Source: Paraburkholderia aromaticivorans (GTDB lineage Bacteria; Pseudomonadota; Gammaproteobacteria; Burkholderiales; Burkholderiaceae). From it: DNA of 64,000 nucleotides. The notes beneath the pieces were generated by a model. That model searched no databases, was not told where the DNA came from, and saw only the letters and a program-made list of their open reading frames with translations. Made by a program: the position numbers and the translations under genes. Numbering within the stretch: position 1 is the stretch's first letter; the number at the start of each line of letters is the position of its first letter. The stretch lies in the NCBI RefSeq assembly GCF_002278075.1, contig NZ_CP022989.1, positions 3,100,001 to 3,164,000 of the forward strand. Direction: 5' to 3'. Positions 9,198 to 18,408 of this stretch are shown piece after piece.

Positions 9198-9692
9198 ATG
9201 ATGGATGCCATTTACCTGCTGTTCGGTCAAGGCAGAACACTCGACCCGCTACAGATGGGCTTGCGCTCGATCGTCGTGTTTCTGATCGCGCTGGTGCTGA
9301 TCCGGGTCTCGGGCCGGCGCTCGTTCGGCCAGCGCTCGCCATTCGATTCGGTGGTGGTGATCCTGCTCGGCGCGACGCTCAGCCGGGCGATCGTCGGTGC
9401 GTCGCCGTTTATCGCCACGGTGGCGGCGTCGTTCGCGATCGTCGTCTGCCATCGCTTGCTGGCATGGGCTTGCATGCGCTCGCCCGTGCTCGAACGGCTG
9501 GTGGGCGGCGTCGAGCGAGAGGTGTTCAGCAATGGCGCGTTCAACGCCCGCGAAATGGACGCCGCGCTCATCACGCCGACCGATGTTCATGAAAGCGTGC
9601 GCCAGAAGACCGGCTCACGTTCAATGGATGACGTAGCCGCGGCGATTCTCGAACGCAACGGCGAAGTGAGCGTGATCCGGAAGAAGGTTTGA
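9198..9692 (+). CDS. DUF421 (YetF-like) membrane protein
   Basis: A 164-aa inner-membrane protein of the YetF/DUF421 family. Three hydrophobic helices (about residues 18-38, 50-68 and 70-92) are followed by a small soluble domain with the family signature (REVFSNGAFNAREMDAAL, then GEVSVIRKK at the C-terminus). It is shorter than Bacillus YetF proteins (around 220-230 aa), as is common in beta-proteobacteria. GGAGGGCGTC precedes two adjacent ATGs (9198 and 9201); either may serve as the start. The biochemical role of the family is not settled. Confidence 0.85.
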   Translation: MMDAIYLLFGQGRTLDPLQMGLRSIVVFLIALVLIRVSGRRSFGQRSPFDSVVVILLGATLSRAIVGASPFIATVAASFAIVVCHRLLAWACMRSPVLERLVGGVEREVFSNGAFNAREMDAALITPTDVHESVRQKTGSRSMDDVAAAILERNGEVSVIRKKV

Positions 9693-9765
9693 AGCCTGCC
9701 GGTAGCGGGCGGTCAGCCGTTCAGCAGAACAGACGTCCAGCACGCCCAACCGTTCGATCAGCCGG

Positions 9766-11163
9766 TCAACCGCGGCCGCCGCGCGAGATTTCCTCGCCCG
9801 CCCGATGCGGCATGCGCAGCGTGACCGGAATCGAAGCAAACGAGCACAGGCCGACCACCAGAAACGCTGGCCAGAAATCCGACCACATGATGCCGGGATG
9901 GCCGTGCAGCACCCGCGAAATCTGCAGCACGATGCCGCCGATCGTCACGCCCAGGCCGAGCGACATCTGCTGCACCACGCTGCCCAGACTCGTGGCGCGG
10001 CCCACGTCGCGGCTGGCGATTTCCGCGTAAGTCAGCGAGTTCAGACTCGTGAACTGCAACGCCGGGAAGAATCCGCCGAGCAGCACCACCACCCAGATGA
10101 TCCAGGTCGGCGTGCCGGGGAAAAACAGTCCGCAGGCCGCGATCGCGAGCCCCGACAACGCGGCGTTGACCACCAGCACCGAGCGAAAGCCGAAGCGATG
10201 CAGCACGCTCGAAGCGATCGTGCGCATGAACATGCCGCCGAACGCGGACGCGCAGGTAATCAGGCCGGATTTGAACGCGCTCATGCCGTGGCCCTCCTGC
10301 AGCATCAGCGGCAGTAGAAACGGCAACGCGCCGAGTCCGATACGAAACATCGAACCGCCGAGCACGCTCGCCTGGAACGTCGGCACCTTGAAAAAGCGCA
10401 GATCCAGCAGCGGCAGCGGGACGCGCTGCGCGTAAGCGACATAGGCGGCGAGCAGTACGGCGCCGCACGCGCACATGCCGAGCGCGTCGCGATTCGAAAT
10501 CAGTTCGCCGCCGACCAGCGACAGCCCGAGCAGAAGCAGCACGGCGCCCGCCGCCGAGAGAAAAAAGCCGATCCAGTCGAGCGGACCGGGGTCCGGCTCG
10601 CGGGTGTTGGCGATGTGCTTGTTGGTCAGATAGATGCCGAGAATGCCGATCGGCACGTTAATGAAGAAAATCAGGCGCCAGTGCAGATACGTGGTGATGA
10701 ATCCGCCGAGCAGCGGCCCGGCGGCGGGGCCGAGCATCGCGGGGACGCTCAGATAGTTCATCGCGCGGATGAAGTCGGACTTGTGCACCACACGGAAAAT
10801 GATGATCCGCCCGACCGGCACCATCATCGCGCCGCCCACCCCTTGCACGAAGCGCGCGAGCGTGAAGGTGGCAAGCGAGTTCGACGCGGCGCACAGCAGC
10901 GAGCCCGTCACGAAGATGCCGATCGCCGTGCGGAAGATCGTGCGTGCCCCGAACCGGTCGGCGAGCCATCCGCACACCGGAATGAACACGCCGAGTCCCA
11001 GCACATAGCTCGTCACCGCGATTTTCAGCGTGACCGGATCGCGCCCGAAGTCGCGCGCCATGGCCGGCAACGCCGTGACGATCACATTCGCGTCGACGCT
11101 TTCCATGAACATCGCGCACGCGACGATCAGTGGCGCAATCAGGGCTTTCTGGACGACGGTCAT
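9766..11163 (-). CDS. MFS drug-exporter-like transporter, DHA2 family
   Basis: A 465-aa inner-membrane proton-driven transporter of the EmrB/QacA type, with about 14 predicted helices. MFMESVDANVIVTALPAMARDFG covers the conserved D-x-x-x-V/T-x-A-L-P motif of helix 1. The loop motif is GWLADRFGARTIF, and the helix-5 motif appears as GPAAGPLLGGFI. Drug or metabolite export is the family role; no substrate can be assigned. No membrane-fusion partner (EmrA) or regulator gene is adjacent. It converges on the DUF421 gene and diverges from the 49-aa gene to its right. Confidence 0.88.
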   Translation of the reverse strand: MTVVQKALIAPLIVACAMFMESVDANVIVTALPAMARDFGRDPVTLKIAVTSYVLGLGVFIPVCGWLADRFGARTIFRTAIGIFVTGSLLCAASNSLATFTLARFVQGVGGAMMVPVGRIIIFRVVHKSDFIRAMNYLSVPAMLGPAAGPLLGGFITTYLHWRLIFFINVPIGILGIYLTNKHIANTREPDPGPLDWIGFFLSAAGAVLLLLGLSLVGGELISNRDALGMCACGAVLLAAYVAYAQRVPLPLLDLRFFKVPTFQASVLGGSMFRIGLGALPFLLPLMLQEGHGMSAFKSGLITCASAFGGMFMRTIASSVLHRFGFRSVLVVNAALSGLAIAACGLFFPGTPTWIIWVVVLLGGFFPALQFTSLNSLTYAEIASRDVGRATSLGSVVQQMSLGLGVTIGGIVLQISRVLHGHPGIMWSDFWPAFLVVGLCSFASIPVTLRMPHRAGEEISRGGRG

Positions 11164-11322
11164 GAAGGCGGGCTGCCTCGGGCGTTCGCGGGCAAAGGGG
11201 CATTATTGCACCTGTACGGTGCGGGTTGTTAAAAGACAACGTTGCGATGTCACCCTTTTTAAGATTGCCCTGATCGCGGCGCGACCGTGCGCCCCGGAGG
11301 CATCGAACTTTATTGATATTTG

Positions 11323-11350
11323 TTGCGGTGCGGCAGAAGGTGTTTATAAT
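11323..11350 (+). promoter_or_regulatory. Sigma-70-type promoter of the 49-aa gene
   Basis: TTGCGG (11323-11328), a 16-bp spacer, and a consensus TATAAT (11345-11350) stand 41 bp before the ATG at 11392. A short dyad, GTATA-AACCC-TATAC, lies just after the -10. This is one of the few perfect -10 hexamers in the window, so the small gene may be well expressed. TTGATA at 11313 is too far upstream for a standard spacer. Confidence 0.6.
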
Positions 11351-11391
11351 CGGGTTATTGCCTAGGTATAAACCCTATACAGGAGTCTTTC

Positions 11392-11541
11392 ATGAACACC
11401 GCTTCCAACGCTGCTGCTCGCGCCACCGTCTCCGCTCAAACCACGTTCTTCGGCAAGCTGCGCGCCCTGGCGCTGCAGGCACTCAACCTGCACCTGCAAA
11501 ATTGCGCTGTGATCGCTGAAGCGCATCGTCGTCCGCAGTAA
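11392..11541 (+). CDS. Small basic protein of 49 residues, function unknown
   Basis: The ATG at 11392 follows AGGAG with a 6-bp spacer and a consensus promoter, and the reading frame ends at TAA 11539-11541. The product starts MNTASNAAARATVSAQTTFF and continues through an amphipathic helix (GKLRALALQALNLHLQNCAV) to a basic end (EAHRRPQ). There is no signal peptide or strong transmembrane helix. I do not recognise the family. Placement of promoter, ribosome site and frame argues it is real; a membrane-surface helix is only a guess. Confidence 0.6.
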   Translation: MNTASNAAARATVSAQTTFFGKLRALALQALNLHLQNCAVIAEAHRRPQ

Positions 11542-12249
11542 CAGGAAAGGACGTTGCGCGGCACGCGCGCGCTGATCGACAGAAATGGGCGCGCCTACGC
11601 GTCGCTCCCGCTGCGCGGCGCGTAGGCGCCTCGTCTTCGTGGGCCGTGGTTCGGTCATTCATACCCGTATGTCGCGCGAACGCCATGGCCCGGGTCGTCC
11701 ATGCGCGATTCACGCGTTACGCCCGTCATGTCGTGAGTGACGGCGTTCCTGTTTGGCCGTTCATCCGGCATGTATTCACATGCCCTCGCATGCGTTCAAC
11801 GCGGTTCCGCTCAGGAGCGTTGGCGTTGCTTTGCGCACACTCGTCGCTCGGGCCGCCAGCGCGCTGGTTGGAAGCGCCATCGGCAGCCACATCGGCACGC
11901 TTGCCGCCAGATCCGCGCTCACGATCGCCCGATCGTGACTCGCCGTCACCACACGGCGTCGATTCTTCATTCGCAGCGCGCAAATAGCGTTTAAACTTCA
12001 GCCCCTGTCGAAGCGGCTGCGCGTCCTTGCAATCCGATCCGATCGGCAATATCGACCGTTTCATTCATACGTGTCGCGCGGCAGGCCCCATGGCGACGCG
12101 GCTGCCCCCAGGTTAAACCCCGCTGCGGGCCTGACACTGTCAACCTTTTCACCCCTGTGCCGTTATCCATTTGTAATCGCCCATAACCGGCGACGCCGCG
12201 GCGGACGAATCGTCGTCGTGACAGCTCCACGCAAGGCCCTGCATTGACC
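11542..12249. other. 708-bp intergenic region before mprF
   Basis: It holds one strong hairpin just after the 49-aa gene: GCGCCTACGCG (near 11590-11601) pairs with CGCGTAGGCGC (near 11619-11630). This may end that transcript, although no clean T-run follows. The rest has several short open frames without ribosome sites; one of 52 codons at 11780-11938 is the best but is not convincing. The end nearest mprF is less GC-rich (around 12150-12190) and is the likely place for the mprF promoter, but I cannot point to hexamers with confidence. Confidence 0.4.
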
Positions 12250-14844
12250 ATGTTCCATCGATATAACAATAAATTCGACCGGCTAGGCGCGATGTTCGAC
12301 CGTACATCGACAGCGCTCGGCAACCGGGGGCTTCTCTCGCCCTTGCTCGCGCTGGTGATTGGCGTGCTGCTGCTGGTCGTCTTGCAACATCTCTCGCAAG
12401 CGGTCGACTATCGCTCGGTGATGCGTCAGTTGCGTGAGTTGACGGCCGGCGAGTGGGCCGCCGCGCTCGGCGCCACCGCGCTCAGCTACGTGGCGCTGGT
12501 CGGGCGCGACGCGGTTGGTTTGCGCTATCTGGGTGCCGTCGTGCCGCGTGTGGCGCTGTGGATCGGCGCGACCGCGGGCTCCGCACTCGGCAATGCCACC
12601 GGTTTCGGCGCGCTCACGGGCGGCGCCGTGCGCGCGCGCGTCTACGGCGTGGCGGGCGTGACGCCCGCGCAGATCGGGCGCATGACCGTGTTCACGAGCG
12701 TCTCGCTCGCGCTCGCGCTGGTGCTGATGACCGCGCTCGGCATGCTCGGCGTGGCCGGTACGCTCGCGCCGATGCTGCATCTCGAACCCGTCGCGCTGCG
12801 CTGGAGCGGCGCGGCGCTGCTCATCGCACTCGTGCTGGCCGCCACCGCGTGCCGCAGCGAAACGCGCCCGGTCCGCACGCGCTGGCAGTGGCTCTCGTTC
12901 GACATTCCCGCGCGCCGCGATCTGCTCGCCCAAGTGGCGCTCGCGGTTCTCGACGTGGTGGCCGCGGGCCTTGCCTTATGGGCGTTGCTGCCGCACGCGG
13001 ACGTGAGCTTCGTGACCTTCATCACGGTCTACGCCGCGGCCATGCTGCTCGGCATGATCGGCCATACGCCCGGCGGCGTCGGCGTGTTCGAGGCGGCGAT
13101 GGTGTTCACGCTGAACGGCAGCGTGCAGACGCATCAGATGGTGGCCGCGTTGCTCGCGTATCGCGCGATTTACTTCGGTGTCCCGTTGATCGTCTCGGCC
13201 GCGCTGCTCGCCGGCTTCGAAGGCCGCGCGCTGAAAAGCCGTCTGCCGCTGCAACATGCGGCCGCCGCGTCGAAGCTTGCGCCGCTGTTCCTGAGTCTCG
13301 TCACATTCGTGGTGGGTGGCATGCTGGTGATTTCCAGCGCGACGCCCGCGTTCTGGCAACGCATCCGCATTCTGCGCGACGTGCTGCCGCTGTGGGTGCT
13401 CGAAAGCTCGCAGATGCTCTGCAGCGTGCTCGGCGTGCTGCTCCTGTTCGTCGCGCGTGGTTTGCTGCGGCGGCTGGACGCCGCGTGGTGGATGACGCTC
13501 CTGCTGGCGGTGCTGAGTCTCGCGTTGTCATTGACCAAAGGTCTGGCGTTCGTCGAAGCCGGCGTGCTCGGCATGCTGATCGTGCTGTTGCTGTCCACGC
13601 GTCAGCGCTTCAACCGTCATTCCTCGCTGTTCGCCGAGCGCTTCACGGCGGGCTGGCTGGTGTCGGTGGCGATGGTGCTGATGCTCGCCACGTGGGTCAT
13701 GCTGTTCGCTTTCCGCGACGTGCCGTACACGCGCGACCTGTGGTGGCAATTCGCCTTCGACGAACGCGCCCCGCGTGCGCTGCGCGCGACGCTGGCCGCA
13801 AGCCTCTTTGCCGCGACCTTTTCGTTCTGGCAATTGTTGCGTCCGGCGCCGGGCCACTTCGTCAAGCCGGCGCGGGAAGATCTGCAAGACGCGGCGCGCA
13901 TCGTACGTGCGCAGGAGCGCAGCGACGCCGGCCTCGCGCTGATGGGCGACAAGAGCTTTCTGTTCTCCGAGTCGCGCGAAGCGTTTCTGATGTATGCCAA
14001 ATACGGCCGCACGTGGGCCGCTTTGCACGATCCGGTGGGTCCGCGCGAAGAGTGGGCCGGCCTGATCAGCAAGTTCGTCGCGCTCGCGCATGCGCACGGC
14101 GGGCGCGCGGCGTTCTATCAGGTGCGCGCCAACGCGTTGCCGCTTTATCTCGACGCCGGTCTCACGCTGATGAAGCTCGGTGAAGAAGCGCACGTCGTGC
14201 TCGACGACTTCGACCTGAAGGGCTCGCATCGCGCGCATCTTCGCTATGCGCTCAAACGCGGCGAACGTGACGGCTTCGCCGTCGAAGTGATCGACCAGGC
14301 GAACGTGCCGGCGTCGCTCGACACGCTGCGCGAGATTTCCGATGGCTGGCTCGACAGCCGCGACGCGCGCGAAAAGAGCTTCTCGGTCGCCGCATTCACC
14401 GACGAGTACCTCGCTGCGCAGTCGGTGATGCTGGTGCGCCAGAACGGCGAGCCGGCCGCGTTCGTCACCTTCATGACGACCGATATGAACACCGAGGCGA
14501 CGGTCGGCGTGATGCGTCACGTGGAAAGCGCGTCGCCGTATGCAATGGAATATCTGTTCACGCAACTCGCGCTGCATCTGAAGCAGGCGGGTTTCCGCTC
14601 GCTGAGCCTCGGCATCGCGCCGCTGTCCGGCATGCAGCCCACGCCGCTGGCCTCGCGCTGGCACCGCTTCGCCGGCATCGTGTGGCGTTTCGGCGGCCGG
14701 TTCTATAACTTCCGCGGACTGCGCGCTTTCAAGAGTAAATTCCAGCCGCGCTGGGAGCCGCGTTATCTTGCGGCGTCGGGTTCGGTGGGCGTGTTTTTCA
14801 CGCTCGCGGACCTGTCATTGCTGGCGGGAGGCCGGCGTTCATGA
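12250..14844 (+). CDS. mprF: Bifunctional phosphatidylglycerol lysyltransferase/flippase, MprF/LpiA
   Basis: An 864-aa integral membrane protein. The N-terminal two thirds (to about residue 530) consist of some 13-14 hydrophobic helices with the lysyl-PG flippase signature (GMIGHTPGGVGVFEAAM). The C-terminal cytosolic domain (from about 545) is the aminoacyl-tRNA-dependent transferase with a GNAT-like fold (MGDKSFLFSESREAFLMYAK; SLSLGIAPLSGMQ). It transfers lysine from Lys-tRNA to phosphatidylglycerol, lowering surface charge. I use ATG 12250; an ATG at 12292 is also possible. It overlaps acvB by 4 bp (ATGA). The lpiA-acvB pair is an established unit in Agrobacterium and Rhizobium. Family is sure; the amino acid specificity is inferred. 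Confidence 0.93.
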   Translation: MFHRYNNKFDRLGAMFDRTSTALGNRGLLSPLLALVIGVLLLVVLQHLSQAVDYRSVMRQLRELTAGEWAAALGATALSYVALVGRDAVGLRYLGAVVPRVALWIGATAGSALGNATGFGALTGGAVRARVYGVAGVTPAQIGRMTVFTSVSLALALVLMTALGMLGVAGTLAPMLHLEPVALRWSGAALLIALVLAATACRSETRPVRTRWQWLSFDIPARRDLLAQVALAVLDVVAAGLALWALLPHADVSFVTFITVYAAAMLLGMIGHTPGGVGVFEAAMVFTLNGSVQTHQMVAALLAYRAIYFGVPLIVSAALLAGFEGRALKSRLPLQHAAAASKLAPLFLSLVTFVVGGMLVISSATPAFWQRIRILRDVLPLWVLESSQMLCSVLGVLLLFVARGLLRRLDAAWWMTLLLAVLSLALSLTKGLAFVEAGVLGMLIVLLLSTRQRFNRHSSLFAERFTAGWLVSVAMVLMLATWVMLFAFRDVPYTRDLWWQFAFDERAPRALRATLAASLFAATFSFWQLLRPAPGHFVKPAREDLQDAARIVRAQERSDAGLALMGDKSFLFSESREAFLMYAKYGRTWAALHDPVGPREEWAGLISKFVALAHAHGGRAAFYQVRANALPLYLDAGLTLMKLGEEAHVVLDDFDLKGSHRAHLRYALKRGERDGFAVEVIDQANVPASLDTLREISDGWLDSRDAREKSFSVAAFTDEYLAAQSVMLVRQNGEPAAFVTFMTTDMNTEATVGVMRHVESASPYAMEYLFTQLALHLKQAGFRSLSLGIAPLSGMQPTPLASRWHRFAGIVWRFGGRFYNFRGLRAFKSKFQPRWEPRYLAASGSVGVFFTLADLSLLAGGRRS

Positions 14845-16106
14845 CACTGCATTCGCTTTTCAGGCTCGCCGTGGCGGCGGGGCTCGTGACCGGCGGCGCG
14901 CTCGCGCACGCCGCGACTACAACCGTCCCCGGCGGCCGTTATGGCGACGTCAGGGTCACCCAGCCGGAAGGCCCGCTGCGCGGCTTCGTGGTGCTGTATT
15001 CGCAGGCAGGCGGCTGGAGCGCAGCGGATCAGCAGAGCGCCGATGCGCTTGCGAAGGCCGGCGCGTTGACCGTCGGCGTGGATACCGCTCGCTACGCCGC
15101 CAATCTGGTCGCGAAGAAGGAAGCCTGCCACCAGTTGGTGGGCGATGCCGAAGCCTTGAGCCACCAACTCGAGCGGCAATCGCAATCGAGCCACTATTTC
15201 GCGCCGATCGTCGCGGGTACCGGGCAGGGCGCGACGCTCGCCATGCACGTGCTCGAACAGGCGCCGTCGAATACGGTTGCGGGCGCGGTCGCGGTGGATG
15301 CCGAGCGCACGCTCGATCCGCGCTTCCAACCCTGTCCGCCCGATCCGACCATCATCCGCGACAAGGTGCCGGGCTTCGTCGAAAAGGCGGCTACGGGCAG
15401 CGCGGATCGCACGCGCCTCGTCGCGCTGGTCTCGCCGCATCTGCAGGCGGTCTCGACGAGCGACGACGACGTCTCCGACCTGCCGCTGATCGAATTGCCG
15501 GCGGCGCATCCGAACGGCCTGATGGCGATCGTGATTTCCGGCGACGGCGGTTGGCGCGATCTCGACAAGACGATCGCCCAGGCATTGCAAAAAGACGGCG
15601 TCTCCGTGATCGGCTGGGACAGCCTGCGCTATTTCTGGAGCGAAAAGCCGCCCGCCCAGACGAGCCGCGATCTCGCGCGGGTGATGCAGACCTACGGCGC
15701 GCGCTGGAACGCGCAGCACATCGCACTGGTCGGCTATTCATTCGGCGCGGACGTGATGCCGTTCGCCTATAACCGTCTGCCGGCGGCGTTGCGCGCGAAG
15801 GTATCGTTGATCGCGCTGCTCGGCTTCGCGCCCGACGCCGATTTTCAGATCCGCGTGGGCGGCTGGCTCGGCATGCCGGCGAGCGACAAGGCGTTGAAAG
15901 TCCAGCCGGAGTTGACCCGTGTGCCACCCGCGATCGTGCAGTGCTTCTACGGCGAGAATGAAAAAGACACCCTGTGTCCGTCGCTGACGAAGACGGGGGT
16001 CGAGGTGATCCGCACCTCGGGCGATCACCACTTCGGTCGCGATTACAACGCGCTGGAACAGCGCATTCTCAGCGCTTTCAGGAAGCAAAGCGGCGTGCGC
16101 AACTGA
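14841..16106 (+). CDS. acvB: AcvB/VirJ-type periplasmic lysyl-phosphatidylglycerol hydrolase
   Basis: A 421-aa exported protein with signal peptide MTLHSLFRLAVAAGLVTGG...AHA. Two related alpha/beta-hydrolase segments follow; the second (about 225-415) is the VirJ domain. Its strand LMAIVISGDGGWRDLD and nucleophile elbow GYSFGAD (Ser near residue 300) are clear. A late His (SGDHHFGRDY) would complete the triad. In the first domain the equivalent elbow reads GTGQGA, without the Ser. AcvB of Agrobacterium hydrolyses lysyl-PG made by LpiA, and the coupling to mprF supports that role here. It is often mislabelled as a type IV secretion protein; no vir genes are nearby. Confidence 0.9.
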   Translation: MTLHSLFRLAVAAGLVTGGALAHAATTTVPGGRYGDVRVTQPEGPLRGFVVLYSQAGGWSAADQQSADALAKAGALTVGVDTARYAANLVAKKEACHQLVGDAEALSHQLERQSQSSHYFAPIVAGTGQGATLAMHVLEQAPSNTVAGAVAVDAERTLDPRFQPCPPDPTIIRDKVPGFVEKAATGSADRTRLVALVSPHLQAVSTSDDDVSDLPLIELPAAHPNGLMAIVISGDGGWRDLDKTIAQALQKDGVSVIGWDSLRYFWSEKPPAQTSRDLARVMQTYGARWNAQHIALVGYSFGADVMPFAYNRLPAALRAKVSLIALLGFAPDADFQIRVGGWLGMPASDKALKVQPELTRVPPAIVQCFYGENEKDTLCPSLTKTGVEVIRTSGDHHFGRDYNALEQRILSAFRKQSGVRN

Positions 16107-16187
16107 GATTGCCGCTTGGCGCGTGCGCGCCGCCGACGGCGCGCCCTCGAATACTCATTCGTCTGTTGAGAGCGCTATCGCACATAG

Positions 16188-16250
16188 GCCGCTCTCACCG
16201 GCATCTATGATCCTTACAAAGACCTGACCGTCAGGCTCGTCAAGCAATAG
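16188..16250 (+). pseudogene. Possible remnant of a gene 3' end
   Basis: After an in-frame TAG at 16185-16187, the frame reads AALTGIYDPYKDLTVRLVKQ and stops at TAG 16248-16250. The composition (IYDPYKDLTVRLVKQ) looks like natural protein sequence and not random high-GC frame, but only 20 codons survive and no start is available. I do not recognise the parent protein. It may be chance. Confidence 0.2.
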
Positions 16251-16265
16251 CGCGTGACGAGCCTG
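16232..16265. repeat. Perfect 11-bp inverted repeat
   Basis: CAGGCTCGTCA (16232-16242) and TGACGAGCCTG (16255-16265) with a 12-bp loop. There is no following T-run, but it lies about 125 bp after acvB and could act as a transcript-end hairpin for mprF-acvB, or as a dyad binding site for the next gene. Confidence 0.5.
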
Positions 16266-16441
16266 CGTGGCAGGTTGTCGTCCGCGTCTTTGTCTTGTGA
16301 ATTCTCCTACGATAATGCAGCGCGCCGCCGGGTAGCAGAGCCGCCCGGCCGTGGGCTGCTGGCATGGCTGGCAGCCTCTCCGGCGCGCTCGTGCGACCGG
16401 CCGGCAACGCTGGCACTGTGCCCCATGCATCGAGGCCGTGA

Positions 16442-18067
16442 ATGCTGGATTCATTCTTCTTCGATACTGCCGCGCGCGATCCGGATGGTCCCGCGCTGTG
16501 GGTCGACGAGCGCGCGTACTCGTACGGCGAGGTTGCCTCGCGTGCGTGTGGGATCGCTACCGCCTTATCGTCGGTGTTGCCGGCCGGCCGGGCACGGCGC
16601 TGCCTGTTGTTCGCGCATCGCAGCGTGGCCGCCTACGCCGGGTTGCTAGGAATCCTTAAGGCCGGCTGCGCTTACGTGCCGCTCAATCCCAACATGCCCG
16701 CCGCGCGGATTGCCGCTGTAATCGGGAAGTCGGGCGCGCCTGTCATGCTGGTGGACCGGCGCTGCGCCGCCTTGCTCGACGAAGTGGTATCGCGGCTGGA
16801 CGAGTCGCCGAAGATTTTCCTGCTTGATGACGCAGGCATAGAAGTCAAAAAACTCTCTCCTGGTTCCGGGAACGCCCTGCCGGGCTGCGAGGCATGGGCC
16901 AGTGGTGGCCTGAGGCGGCTGCCTGACGAGCCAGGCGAGACCGGAGCGGCCAACCCTCGCGCGCCGCACGATCAGGCCTATATCCTGTTCACATCGGGCT
17001 CCACCGGCGCGCCCAAGGGCGTGCCGATCTCGCACGAGAATGCTTGCGCCTATGTGGCGGGGCAATTGGGTCTGATCGGAAGCCTCCCCGGCGCACGCTA
17101 CGTGCAGTTATGCGAGCTTTCCTTCGATCCTTCGGTGCACGACATGTTCGTGTGCTGGGCCAACGGCGCATGCCTGTACGTACCGAAGACCGTGGAGCCG
17201 ATCTACAACGCGGCCTTCATCAAGGAGCACGCGATCACGCATTGGAGCAGCGTGCCTTCGGTCGCGGCCTTCATGCAGCAGTTCCGCAAACTGCAGCCAG
17301 ACGAATTTCCCAGCCTGCGCGTCACGCTGTTCGGCGGTGAACCGCTGCCGCGTTTGCTGGTGCAAGCGTGGCAGCGCGCCGCGCCGAACAGCCGGGTTCT
17401 GAACATGTACGGGCCGACCGAAGCGACCGTTGCATGCGCGGCATTCGAAGTCACAGCGAAGTTTCTCGCCGGGCCGGGCCATGCCGTCATGCCGCTTGGC
17501 CGCGCGTTGCCCGGCATGGCGTTGCTGATCGTCGACGCCGCGCTCGAACCGGTTGCGCCCGGCGAGTGCGGCGAATTGCTGATCGGCGGTCCGCAGGTCG
17601 CGGCGGGCTACCTGTCGGCGGACGACCCGGGCAATCGCCGTTTCATTTCGAAGCGCTATCCGGGCTGCAGCCCGTCGCGCTGGTATCGAAGCGCGGACGC
17701 CGCGCGCGAGGTGGCCGGTCATGGAATCGTGTTTCAAGGCCGGCTGGATACGCAGATCAAGATTCGCGGCAACCGTATCGAGCTCGAAGAAGTCGAGCAT
17801 GTGGTTCGATCATCCAGTCAGGCGGCGCTGTGCGCGGTCATCGCCTGGCCTGTCGACGAATCGGGCCATGCGGCTGGCCTGATCGCTTTCGTCACGCATG
17901 CGCAAGGCGGCGCCGCACGGATTCTTCACGCATGCCGTCAGCGCTTGCCGGCGTATGCCGTGCCGCAACGGGTCGTGATGCTGGACACGCTGCCGCTGAA
18001 CGTCAATGGCAAGGTCGACAGAAGGGCGCTCGCCGAACACTGTGTGACCGGCGGCATGCTCAGCTGA
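16442..18067 (+). CDS. Stand-alone amino-acid adenylation protein (NRPS A-domain type)
   Basis: A 541-aa ANL-superfamily enzyme that would activate a carboxylic acid as adenylate and load it on a carrier protein. NRPS core motifs are in order: A3 ILFTSGSTGAPKGV, A4 ELSFDPSVHDMF, A5 NMYGPTEATV, A7 WYRSADAAREV, A8 GRLDTQIKIRGNRIELEEVE, A10 LPLNVNGKVDRRAL with the catalytic Lys. The Asp of FDPSVHD matches Asp235 of PheA, which binds the alpha-amino group, so an alpha-amino acid substrate is likely. There is no fused carrier or condensation domain; the separate carrier gene lies 80 bp downstream. The exact amino acid cannot be read. It could be mistaken for an acyl-CoA ligase. Confidence 0.88.
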   Translation: MLDSFFFDTAARDPDGPALWVDERAYSYGEVASRACGIATALSSVLPAGRARRCLLFAHRSVAAYAGLLGILKAGCAYVPLNPNMPAARIAAVIGKSGAPVMLVDRRCAALLDEVVSRLDESPKIFLLDDAGIEVKKLSPGSGNALPGCEAWASGGLRRLPDEPGETGAANPRAPHDQAYILFTSGSTGAPKGVPISHENACAYVAGQLGLIGSLPGARYVQLCELSFDPSVHDMFVCWANGACLYVPKTVEPIYNAAFIKEHAITHWSSVPSVAAFMQQFRKLQPDEFPSLRVTLFGGEPLPRLLVQAWQRAAPNSRVLNMYGPTEATVACAAFEVTAKFLAGPGHAVMPLGRALPGMALLIVDAALEPVAPGECGELLIGGPQVAAGYLSADDPGNRRFISKRYPGCSPSRWYRSADAAREVAGHGIVFQGRLDTQIKIRGNRIELEEVEHVVRSSSQAALCAVIAWPVDESGHAAGLIAFVTHAQGGAARILHACRQRLPAYAVPQRVVMLDTLPLNVNGKVDRRALAEHCVTGGMLS

Positions 18068-18147
18068 TCGCGGTGCGCTAGCGTCTCCTTGTGCGTTCTC
18101 GATGGATCGATGCCGCGTTGAAAAATTAAAGTAGCGGGGAAATTAGA

Positions 18148-18408
18148 ATGAAGACACATGTGCGCCGTATGCTTCACGGGACCGCCTGTCTCGCCGTGCC
18201 GGTCGATACACTCGGCGATGGCGACGATCTCTACGCTGCCGGCCTGTCGTCGCTCGGTGCGGTCCGCGTGATGATGGCGATCGAAGACGAATGCGGCATT
18301 GAAATTCCGGGCGCGCTGATCACGCACGAGATGTTTGAAAGCATCGATTCCCTCGCAAGCGTGATCGCGCTCATCGTGCGGGAGGAGTCGATTGCTACGC
18401 GAATCTGA
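18148..18408 (+). CDS. Free acyl/aminoacyl carrier protein
   Basis: An 86-aa phosphopantetheine-binding protein. The attachment motif is AAGLSSLGAVRVMMAIED, with Ser35 in the place of the DSL serine (here SSL). Helices II and III follow in the usual order (CGIEIPGALITHEMFESIDSL). It sits between the adenylation gene (80 bp upstream) and the hydrolase gene, which it overlaps by 17 bp, so the three are one unit. It most likely accepts the aminoacyl group made by the upstream enzyme. The weak GAAATTAGA region before the ATG is a poor ribosome site. Confidence 0.87.
   Translation: MKTHVRRMLHGTACLAVPVDTLGDGDDLYAAGLSSLGAVRVMMAIEDECGIEIPGALITHEMFESIDSLASVIALIVREESIATRI

Larger units (their letters stand above)
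16107..16441. other. Intergenic region between acvB and adenylation gene
   Basis: 335 bp with two notable items, described separately: a short stretch that reads like the end of a protein gene (16188-16250) and an 11-bp perfect inverted repeat (16232-16265). No clear promoter for the adenylation gene is visible. The distance suggests that the adenylation/carrier/hydrolase trio has its own transcript. Confidence 0.4.

Noticed and set aside
11780-11938. Possible 52-codon gene upstream of mprF
   Set aside because: No ribosome site or promoter, and an Ala/Ser/Arg-rich product typical of chance frames in this base composition.
14841-16106. Type IV secretion protein VirJ
   Set aside because: The family name suggests it, but no vir genes are near and coupling to mprF points to lysyl-PG hydrolysis.
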